A stretch of DNA of 6,776 nt, taken from positions 1-6,776 of the forward strand of contig JAFGUR010000100.1 in the NCBI GenBank assembly GCA_016938425.1. The letters run 5' to 3'. The notes beneath the pieces are model-generated. The model ran no database searches, was not told the DNA's origin, and saw only the letters and a list, made by a program, of their open reading frames with translations. Both the position numbers and the translations under genes were made by a program. Positions within the stretch are counted from its first letter, which is position 1, and each line of letters opens with the position of its first letter. This DNA comes from Fusobacteriaceae bacterium (GTDB lineage Bacteria; Fusobacteriota; Fusobacteriia; Fusobacteriales; Fusobacteriaceae). Below are positions 1-5,113 of the stretch, piece by piece.

Positions 1-315
1 ATTTTTATTTCTTCTTTTGGTTAACATGAAATCAAGAGTATTTCCCTCAGAATCAATAAGCCCTATAAAGATAAGCCTATTGACCATTAACTTTTTCATA
101 AATTTCATCAACACGTCAAGAATCGTTTTATTGATTTTCTTTTTAATTCTAGAATAAACTACAGGAGAATATTCAAAACTCATCTATAAATAGTTGTGTG
201 AAACACTTCTATGCATCTTTCAGATTATGACTCTTGAACATCTCTATAATTTAAAAAATATTTCAAATACGAGTAAACGGCTTGAATTATTATTTCTTTT
301 GAAAAATGGTTTCAT
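1..315 (-). pseudogene. Decayed IS6-family transposase, N-terminal half (cut by window edge)
   Basis: Read on the minus strand with frame corrections, this stretch gives a recognisable IS6/IS240/IS1216-type transposase. Segments in order are MNHFSKEIIIQAV (after removing one extra A near 310-312), YLKYFLNYRDVQE, SERCIEVFHTTIYR, YSP..YSRIKKKINKT, RVDEIYEKVNGQ, AYLYRA and IDSEGNTLDFMLTKRR. The Asp of RVDE (codon 107-109) corresponds to the first catalytic residue of the DDE triad; the other two would lie beyond position 1. Lesions seen: in-frame stops at 225-227 (TAA), 180-182 (TGA), 116-118 (TGA) and 77-79 (TAG), the last three exactly where the family has Trp; single-base losses near 172 and 122; single-base gains near 310-312 and at 58. 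The gene cannot make a functional enzyme. Family assignment rests on remembered IS6 motifs, not a search. Confidence 0.85.
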
Positions 316-321
316 TTATAT

Positions 322-340
322 AAACTTTGCGTAAAAATCT
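322..340 (-). repeat. Possible terminal inverted repeat of the IS6-family remnant
   Basis: On the minus strand this reads AGATTTTTACGCAAAGTTT. Its GCAAAGTTT end resembles the inner part of the terminal repeats of IS6-family elements such as IS1216 (GG-rich outer end, then TTGCAAAGTTT). It lies six bases upstream of the remnant transposase start at 315, closer than in intact elements, so internal sequence may have been lost. The partner repeat would be outside the window, so it cannot be confirmed here. Confidence 0.4.
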
Positions 341-470
341 CTTTGATTAATAGATGTTTTTAGTACTATAGTGATTTGACAAATTTTTTACAGCAGGATC
401 ACCCATAAAACCTTGCTTCTTCAAAAAGAAATTTAAATAGTATAAATACTTTTCTATAATATAATAAAAA

Positions 471-504
471 TTGACAAAAGTTTGGTACGGTGTTAATCTA
501 TAAT
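471..504 (+). promoter_or_regulatory. Candidate promoter of the SulP transporter gene
   Basis: A perfect -35 hexamer TTGACA lies at 471-476. At the standard 17-base spacing the -10 would be TAATCT (494-499), a weak match. A perfect TATAAT lies at 499-504 but is 22 bases from the -35, too far for a normal sigma-70 promoter. Either way, transcription would begin just ahead of the ribosome-binding site at 517-523, giving a very short leader. Which -10 is used is unclear. Confidence 0.4.
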
Positions 505-516
505 AAACAACTTTGT

Positions 517-523
517 AAGGAGG
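517..523 (+). promoter_or_regulatory. Shine-Dalgarno site that fixes the SulP start
   Basis: AAGGAGG is followed by an eight-base spacer and ATG at 532. This decides the start: the in-frame GTG at 490, which would add 14 residues, has no ribosome-binding site, and its first codons overlap the likely promoter. Confidence 0.85.
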
Positions 524-531
524 ATTTTATT

Positions 532-2256
532 ATGTTAAGGCAATATATACCTAAAACTTTTATAATTTTGAAAGAAGGGTATACAAAAGAAAAGTTTTTA
601 AATGATTTCATATCAGGTATTATTGTTGGAATTGTAGCCTTACCTTTGTCAATAGCTTTAGCCATTGCTTCTGGAGTTGGACCTGAAAAAGGACTATATA
701 CAGCAATTATTGGAGGATTTATAATTTCTTTTTTTGGTGGAAGTAGAGTTCAAATTGGAGGACCCACTGGAGCTTTTGTCATAATTATTTATGGAATAAT
801 CCAGAAATATGGATATAATGGCCTTGTTATTGCTTCTATTATGGCAGGAGTTATTTTGATATTTTTTGGATTATTTAGATTGGGAACAGTTATAAAATAC
901 ATTCCATATCCTGTTACAGTTGGATTTACTACAGGAATAGCTTTATTAATTTTTACATCTCAAATAAAAGATTTTTTCGGTCTTAACATTGAAAATCTCC
1001 CTGGAGAATTTATAGATAAAATAAAAGTATTAGTAGAAAATTTAGACAAATTAAATATTTATTCACTTTCAATAGGTTTTTTAACAATTATTATTTCTCT
1101 TGTTTGGAATAAAAAATTTAAAAAAATTCCAGGATCATTAATTTCAATAATAATTACTACAATAATTGTTTTATTATTTAAATTACCTGTTGAAACTATA
1201 GGTAGTCAATTTGGAACAGTACCTAATACTTTCGAAAAACTTCAATTTCCAAGTTTTACATTTAAAATAGTGAAGGAATTGTTTTATCCTAGTTTAACAA
1301 TTGCCTTACTTGCAGGAATTGAATCTCTTTTATCTGCTGTTGTTGCTGATGGTATGATAGGAACAAAACATAATTCAAATATGGAACTTATTGCACAGGG
1401 ATTGGCAAATATCTTTTCGCCTATATTTGGAGGAATTCCTGCAACAGGGGCAATAGCAAGAACAGCAACAAATATAAAAAGTGGAGGAAGAACACCTTTT
1501 GCAGGAATGATACATTCAATAGTTTTATTACTTATTATGCTTTTTTTAGGAAAATTAGCAGTTCTCATTCCTATGCCGACTTTAGCTGGTATATTAATTA
1601 TAGTCTCTTATAATATGAGTGAGCTTGGGCATTTTATTCATATGAAAGATGCTCCTAAAAGTGATGGCTTTGTATTAATTATAACATTTTTATTAACAGT
1701 ATTTTCTGATTTAACTGTAGCCATACAATTTGGTGTTATAGCTTCTTCAATATTGTTTATGAAAAGAATGAGTGATTTAACAGAGAGTTCTTTTATAACT
1801 GATAAAGTTAGAGAAAGTGAAAAGGAATATATTTCAGATGAATTTAAGGAACTTCCTAGAGGAATTGAAATTTTTGAGTTAAATGGGCCCTTATTTTTTG
1901 GAGCTGCTTCTTATTTTCAAGATAATTTAAAATTGCTAGATAAAGATCTAAAAGTATTAATTATATCTTTAAAGAATGTACCCTTTATTGATGCAACAGG
2001 ACTGAATATAATAGAAAATGTACTAAAGAAATGTTCACAAATCAATCTTCATTTTATAATTTGCGGTTTAGGGAACCAACCTAGAAAAGCTATGAAAAAA
2101 AGTAAACTTATTCAAGAAATTGGAGAAGATTATATTTGTAAGGATATAGACATGGCAATATTTAGAGGGAAAAAAGCTATTTTGGACGATTATTATTCAA
2201 ATGATGATGTTTTACTAAGTGATGAAGAGAAAGAAAGTCTTAAAGTTTTTAAATAA
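532..2256 (+). CDS. SulP-family anion transporter with C-terminal STAS domain
   Basis: Encodes 574 residues, a normal length for bacterial SulP proteins. This is an inner-membrane secondary transporter of the SulP/SLC26 family; members carry sulfate, bicarbonate or C4-dicarboxylates, and the substrate cannot be told from sequence alone. The membrane domain spans about residues 25-412 with many hydrophobic segments. It includes the family signature around 51-82 (GLYTAIIGGF, GGSRVQIGGPTGAF), the AGIESLLSAVVADG block at 261-274, and GGIPATGAIARTATN at 300-314. A cytoplasmic STAS domain follows at about 442-545, with DATG at 487-490 in the loop that in anti-sigma-factor antagonists carries the phosphorylated Ser/Thr; the remaining tail is acidic. 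The ATG at 532 is chosen for its AAGGAGG site. No substrate-specific neighbour such as carbonic anhydrase or a sulfate-assimilation gene is in view. Reading frame intact. Confidence 0.93.
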   Translation: MLRQYIPKTFIILKEGYTKEKFLNDFISGIIVGIVALPLSIALAIASGVGPEKGLYTAIIGGFIISFFGGSRVQIGGPTGAFVIIIYGIIQKYGYNGLVIASIMAGVILIFFGLFRLGTVIKYIPYPVTVGFTTGIALLIFTSQIKDFFGLNIENLPGEFIDKIKVLVENLDKLNIYSLSIGFLTIIISLVWNKKFKKIPGSLISIIITTIIVLLFKLPVETIGSQFGTVPNTFEKLQFPSFTFKIVKELFYPSLTIALLAGIESLLSAVVADGMIGTKHNSNMELIAQGLANIFSPIFGGIPATGAIARTATNIKSGGRTPFAGMIHSIVLLLIMLFLGKLAVLIPMPTLAGILIIVSYNMSELGHFIHMKDAPKSDGFVLIITFLLTVFSDLTVAIQFGVIASSILFMKRMSDLTESSFITDKVRESEKEYISDEFKELPRGIEIFELNGPLFFGAASYFQDNLKLLDKDLKVLIISLKNVPFIDATGLNIIENVLKKCSQINLHFIICGLGNQPRKAMKKSKLIQEIGEDYICKDIDMAIFRGKKAILDDYYSNDDVLLSDEEKESLKVFK

Positions 2257-2275
2257 GTTGATAAAATCTAATATT

Positions 2276-2304
2276 TTGACTTTTTAAGAAAGTTGTGCTA
2301 TTCT
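2276..2304 (+). promoter_or_regulatory. Candidate promoter for the receiver-domain gene
   Basis: TTGACT (2276-2281), a 17-base spacer and TATTCT (2299-2304) make a reasonable sigma-70 promoter in the gap after the transporter gene. Transcription would start near 2311, leaving a leader of about 150 bases before the ATG at 2463. The -10 overlaps the left arm of the inverted repeat at 2294-2329, so repressor control is possible. Low sequence complexity makes chance matches common here. Confidence 0.4.
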
Positions 2305-2329
2305 AAGAAAAAGAGTTTATTTTAGCACA
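2294..2329. repeat. Inverted repeat TGTGCTA-N22-TAGCACA
   Basis: The arms TGTGCTA (2294-2300) and TAGCACA (2323-2329) are perfect complements separated by 22 bases. No T-run follows, so it does not look like an intrinsic terminator for the transporter gene. The left arm overlaps the -10 of the candidate promoter and the right arm falls just past the expected start point, an arrangement compatible with an operator. In a read-through transcript it could form a large-loop hairpin instead. Confidence 0.4.
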
Positions 2330-2462
2330 TATAAAAGATTCATACTGTAATTTTATTAAACTTATAAATTTTATTTAAGTAAAGAATAAACAATACATTT
2401 TTAGCGGACTTTTAATTATAAAATGCTAATTTATTGCTTTTAAATTTGAAAGGATTCTATTT

Positions 2463-2831
2463 ATGGGAAAAAAAAGTGTTATAATTGTTGATGATTCCTG
2501 TTTTACAAGAAGAGTAATTAATAAATTCTTAGAAGAGGATTTTGTAATTATAGGAGAAGCTAAGGATGGGGTAGAAGCAATCGAGATTTATAAGAAATTA
2601 AAACCTGAAATTATTACTATAGATTTAATTATGGAAAAAATGGATGGGTTAACTGCTGCAAAAGAAATATTAGAATTTGATAAAAATGCAAAAATAGTAT
2701 TGATTTCATCTATGGGGCAAAAAAATTATGTGGATAACTCAATTAAAATTGGTGTTAAAGATTTTTTAGTTAAACCTTTTAGTAGAGAGAAACTATTAAA
2801 AGTATTAAGAGATGTAAGTAATAACGAGTAA
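2463..2831 (+). CDS. Single-domain response regulator (CheY-like receiver)
   Basis: Encodes 122 residues, one complete receiver domain and nothing else. The acidic pocket is D10/D11, the phospho-acceptor D54 (in TIDLIMEKMDG), the switch Ser S82 and the conserved Lys K104 (in VKPF), so phosphorylation should work. The ISSMGQ stretch at 81-86 and KDFLVKPF at 99-106 resemble CheY of Firmicutes and Thermotoga. Glu58 stands where many receivers have Pro (DxxMPxxDG). It has no output domain, so it should act through protein contact, or as a relay, in the cytoplasm. No histidine kinase, flagellar or chemotaxis gene lies nearby, so partner and role are unknown. The start is supported by GAAAGGA at 2448-2454, eight bases before the ATG. 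Whether it shares a transcript with the upstream transporter is open. I do not call it cheY for lack of chemotaxis context. Confidence 0.93.
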   Translation: MGKKSVIIVDDSCFTRRVINKFLEEDFVIIGEAKDGVEAIEIYKKLKPEIITIDLIMEKMDGLTAAKEILEFDKNAKIVLISSMGQKNYVDNSIKIGVKDFLVKPFSREKLLKVLRDVSNNE

Positions 2832-2864
2832 CTATTTTATGTTACTCGCTATTTTTATATTTTT
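2821..2864 (+). terminator. Intrinsic terminator of the receiver-domain gene
   Basis: The stem CGAGTAAC (2825-2832) / GTTACTCG (2841-2848) has an eight-base loop. It is extended after one A-C mismatch by ATA (2821-2823) / TAT (2850-2852), and a T-rich tract runs to 2864. The stop codon of the receiver gene (2829-2831) lies inside the left arm. There is no clear T-run on the other strand, so it probably serves only the plus strand. Confidence 0.85.
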
Positions 2865-2939
2865 AGAAATTGAAAATTAAGAAAATTTAAGTAGAAATCT
2901 AAATGTTTTTTCTCTATTTTTATTATGTTTAAATATCTT

Positions 2940-3845
2940 TTATAGTTTTTCAATAGCTTCAAGTGCTCCTAATTCTGTACAAACTTTAGCAGCTATTTTA
3001 TTAGCTTTTTCAACAATTGTTTTGATATTATTAAAATCATATGTTTTAATGCTGTTATGTAAAAAATGTAAAAATGCTCCAACAAAAGCATCTCCAGCGC
3101 CTGTTGTGTCTATAGCTTGGATTTTTATACTTGGAATAATTGTGTTTTCTCCATTTAATGAAATATAAGTTCCGTCTTTTCCTAAAGTTATTGCAATTAT
3201 TTTAGCCCCTAATTTATGAAGAATAGAACTACCTTTATTCAAATCTTTTTCACCAGTTATAATTTCCAATTCTTCATCGCTTAATTTTACAAAATCTGAA
3301 TTTTTAATAAAATAATGAGAATGTTTAATAAATTCTATTTTATTATCTCCCCAAAAAGCTTGTCTATAGTTTGGGTCAAAAGAAATAAACAATCCTTTTT
3401 CTTTTGCATAATTAAAAAGTTTATAATAAGTATCTTTTAAGTCTCCTTCTAAGAATCCTGTAGCAGAACCAAAATGCAGTATTGAACTATTTATTTTATC
3501 TAATTCAACTTCACTTATATGCAAATTTTTATCAGCTCCACGAATAAAAGAAAATTCTCTTTCTCCATTACTGTCCAAAGTTACAAAGGCTAATGTAGTA
3601 TTAATAGAAGAATCTCTTTTAAGAAAATAGGTATTAACGTTAAATTTATTTAGTTCAGATTCTAAAAAATTCCCAAATGAATCAGAACCTATTTTCCCAC
3701 AGAAAAATGATTCACTTCCTAATTTACTAATTGTTGCACAAACATTTGCTGGAGCTCCACCAGCTTTTTTTAATAAATATTCTTCGCTATCAATATTTTT
3801 TGGAAGAAAATCAATTAATAACTCCCCAATACAAAATATACTCAA
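2940..3845 (-). CDS. Fructokinase (PfkB-family carbohydrate kinase)
   Basis: Encodes 301 residues, typical for the family. It would phosphorylate free fructose with ATP to fructose 6-phosphate in the cytoplasm, feeding glycolysis. Visible motifs in order: GELLIDF (7-13), GGAPANV substrate-site motif (29-35), GKIGSDSFG (50-58), RGAD (102-105), FDPNYR (156-161) and the C-terminal PfkB signature DTTGAGDAF (246-254) with catalytic base D252. The FDPNYR and RGAD blocks favour fructokinase over ribokinase; 2-dehydro-3-deoxygluconokinase is the main alternative. The start is TTG at 3845, preceded by the strong site AAGGGGTGAT (3849-3858); no ATG nearby fits the conserved N-terminus. It is divergent from the LacI-family gene at 4000, which is probably its regulator, and convergent with the receiver gene. 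An scrK-type role in sucrose use is likely but no sucrose hydrolase or permease is in the window. Confidence 0.9.
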   Translation of the reverse strand: MSIFCIGELLIDFLPKNIDSEEYLLKKAGGAPANVCATISKLGSESFFCGKIGSDSFGNFLESELNKFNVNTYFLKRDSSINTTLAFVTLDSNGEREFSFIRGADKNLHISEVELDKINSSILHFGSATGFLEGDLKDTYYKLFNYAKEKGLFISFDPNYRQAFWGDNKIEFIKHSHYFIKNSDFVKLSDEELEIITGEKDLNKGSSILHKLGAKIIAITLGKDGTYISLNGENTIIPSIKIQAIDTTGAGDAFVGAFLHFLHNSIKTYDFNNIKTIVEKANKIAAKVCTELGALEAIEKL

Positions 3846-3848
3846 AAG

Positions 3849-3858
3849 ATCACCCCTT
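3849..3858 (-). promoter_or_regulatory. Shine-Dalgarno site supporting the TTG start
   Basis: On the minus strand AAGGGGTGAT lies three bases before the TTG at 3845-3843. It matches the extended anti-Shine-Dalgarno complement (AAGGAGGTGAT) with one base missing. Its strength compensates for the weak start codon and marks it as genuine. Confidence 0.8.
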
Positions 3859-3863
3859 ATTTT

Positions 3864-3879
3864 ATGAAAAGCTTACCAT
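3864..3879. promoter_or_regulatory. Imperfect palindrome at the fructokinase transcription start
   Basis: ATGAAAAGCTTACCAT is a 16-base palindrome with two mismatched pairs, placed at the expected start point of the fructokinase transcript. It resembles a catabolite-responsive (cre) or LacI-type operator, except that the usual central CG is GC. It could be an operator of the adjacent repressor, or chance. Confidence 0.3.
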
Positions 3880-3884
3880 ATCTA

Positions 3885-3913
3885 TATATAACTTTTTTTT
3901 TAAGAATTGTCAA
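3885..3913 (-). promoter_or_regulatory. Fructokinase promoter
   Basis: Read on the minus strand, TTGACA (3913-3908), exactly 17 bases and TATATA (3890-3885) form a near-consensus sigma-70 promoter. The spacer contains a run of A. Transcription would start near 3878, about 33 bases before the TTG start codon. Confidence 0.7.
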
Positions 3914-3930
3914 TAAGATTTCAAAAAATG

Positions 3931-3947
3931 TTTAAAGTGGCTTTAAA
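3931..3947. promoter_or_regulatory. Palindromic operator candidate between the divergent genes
   Basis: TTTAAAG-TGG-CTTTAAA is a perfect 7+3+7 palindrome, extended by AT/AT after one mismatched pair (3928-3950). Its right arm coincides with the probable -35 of the repressor gene, which would allow autoregulation. It lies about 60 bases upstream of the fructokinase start point, so control of that gene from here alone would need looping or a second site. A LacI-family protein is the obvious candidate binder because its gene adjoins, but this is inferred. Confidence 0.5.
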
Positions 3948-3970
3948 TATAACAAAAAAAAGATTATAAT
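3942..3970 (+). promoter_or_regulatory. Promoter of the LacI-family regulator gene
   Basis: A perfect TATAAT at 3965-3970 has, 17 bases upstream, the weaker hexamer TTTAAA (3942-3947, four of six matches), which lies within the palindrome at 3931-3947. Transcription would start near 3977, about 23 bases before the first ATG. Confidence 0.5.
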
Positions 3971-3999
3971 AAGTATATAAAAAAAATTAAAGAGGTTAA

Positions 4000-4998
4000 A
4001 TGATGACAATAAAAGAAATTGCAAAATTAGCTAATGTTTCAACTTCAACTATATCAAGGGTTGTAAACGATTCTGGATATGTAAAAAAAGAAGTGAGAGA
4101 AAAAATAGAAGCATTGATTGAAGAAACTGGATATAGACCGAATGCATATGCAAAAGCTCTTTTATTAAATAAAAGCCATACTATTGGTGTAATTCTTCCA
4201 AAAATAAATTCGTCATCTTCTGGAGATACTGTAGCTGGAATAGATGAATACATTCATGATAAAGGTTACACATTAATTTTAGGTAATAGTAACCATAATA
4301 TAAATAGAGAAATAGAGCTTTATAAAATTTTTCAAGAAAAAATGGTTGATGGAATTATTTTAGTAGCAACAGAACTTACATCAAGTCATATGAAATTAAT
4401 TGAAAAATCAAAAATTCCAACTGTAATACTAGGTCAAGAAAGCTTGGATTCTACTCCTTGTGTTATATTTGATGAGATTTATGCTGCATCTCAATTAGCA
4501 AAACATTTAATTGAACTAGGGAGAAAGAATATAGCTTTTATTGGTGTAGGAGAATATGATGTGGCTGTAGGAATAAAAAGAAAAGAAGGTTTTTTAAAAG
4601 TTTTAAAAGAAATAAATTTAAAAATACCAAATGAATTTATGAAAATTGGGGATTTCACGGTGGAATCTGGTTATAAGGCATGTAAAGAAATTTATGAATC
4701 AGGACAATTAAAACCAGATGCTATTTTTGCAGTTACAGATAAAATGGCAATTGGTGCAATAACTTATTTATTTGAAAAAGGAATTAAAGTTCCAGAGGAT
4801 ATTTCTGTTGTTGGTATGGGTGGAGGATATTTTTCTAAATATTTTAGACCTAAAATAACAACTTCCAAATTTAATTATTTAGATATGGGTTATGAAGGTG
4901 CTAAGTTATTATTTTCTATAATTTCTGAAAATGTCCTAAGAACTAAAAAAATAGTACTTAATAATGAATTTATTATGGGAGAAAGTACGAAAGTATAA
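4000..4998 (+). CDS. LacI-family transcriptional repressor, probably sucrose/fructose-type
   Basis: Encodes 332 residues, full length for LacI/GalR proteins. The N-terminal helix-turn-helix is at 4-24 (IKEIAKLANVSTSTISRVVN), the hinge helix at about 46-57 (RPNAYAKALLLN), and a periplasmic-binding-protein-like effector domain runs from about 61 to the end. From memory, the effector domain is closest to clostridial ScrR-type and TreR-type regulators (GDTVAGIDEYI, VDGIILVATEL, RKNIAFIGVGEYDVAVG). It should bind DNA as a dimer and release it on binding a sugar or sugar phosphate. The fructokinase gene is divergent 154 bases away, so that gene and its own are the likely targets. Two adjacent ATGs are possible: AGAGG at 3991-3995 is four bases from the one at 4000 and seven from the one at 4003, so 4003 (one residue shorter) is equally plausible. 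Effector unknown. Confidence 0.9.
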   Translation: MMTIKEIAKLANVSTSTISRVVNDSGYVKKEVREKIEALIEETGYRPNAYAKALLLNKSHTIGVILPKINSSSSGDTVAGIDEYIHDKGYTLILGNSNHNINREIELYKIFQEKMVDGIILVATELTSSHMKLIEKSKIPTVILGQESLDSTPCVIFDEIYAASQLAKHLIELGRKNIAFIGVGEYDVAVGIKRKEGFLKVLKEINLKIPNEFMKIGDFTVESGYKACKEIYESGQLKPDAIFAVTDKMAIGAITYLFEKGIKVPEDISVVGMGGGYFSKYFRPKITTSKFNYLDMGYEGAKLLFSIISENVLRTKKIVLNNEFIMGESTKV

Positions 4999-5006
4999 AT
5001 TTTAAG

Positions 5007-5039
5007 AAAGAAAAAACTCAATTTAGAGTTTTTTCTTTT
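5007..5039. terminator. Probable bidirectional terminator
   Basis: The 13-base perfect stem AAAGAAAAAACTC (5007-5019) / GAGTTTTTTCTTT (5026-5038) has a six-base loop. The plus-strand T-run within and after the right arm ends the repressor transcript nine bases after its stop codon. The mirror-image T-run on the minus strand could also stop the glutamate dehydrogenase transcript, whose stop codon is about 75 bases away. Confidence 0.8.
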
Positions 5040-5113
5040 GATTATGTAAAGACTAAATTTAAAAAATATTTGTTATAAATAAAAATAAGAATTAATATAC
5101 AATATAGTTATTT

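Noticed and set aside
1..315. TGA read as Trp (an alternative genetic code) to rescue the transposase
   Set aside because: The intact genes use TGG for Trp. One Trp position here is TAG, another stop is TAA at a non-Trp position, and there are several indels, so decay is the simpler explanation.
371..402. GTGAT / ATCAC short inverted repeat
   Set aside because: Only five-base arms with a 22-base loop and no neighbouring signal; expected by chance.
483..498. Sigma-54-like element beginning TGGTACG
   Set aside because: The -24 half is similar, but the -12 half at the required spacing reads TAATC, not TTGC followed by A or T.
1284..1568. Minus-strand open frame of 94 codons
   Set aside because: It lies wholly inside the transporter gene, has no ribosome-binding site, and its translation mirrors the conserved SulP segment; it is an antisense shadow.
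2886..2935. ATTTA / TAAAT weak hairpin followed by T-rich sequence in the convergent gap
   Set aside because: The stem is only A-T pairs and too short for a credible terminator; no clear minus-strand terminator for the fructokinase gene could be identified here.
3731..3916. Plus-strand open frame of 61 codons
   Set aside because: It overlaps the start of the fructokinase gene and its promoter on the other strand, and has no family features or ribosome-binding site.
3996..4253. Minus-strand open frame of 85 codons
   Set aside because: Antisense to the DNA-binding domain of the LacI-family gene, which is unmistakable in the plus frame.
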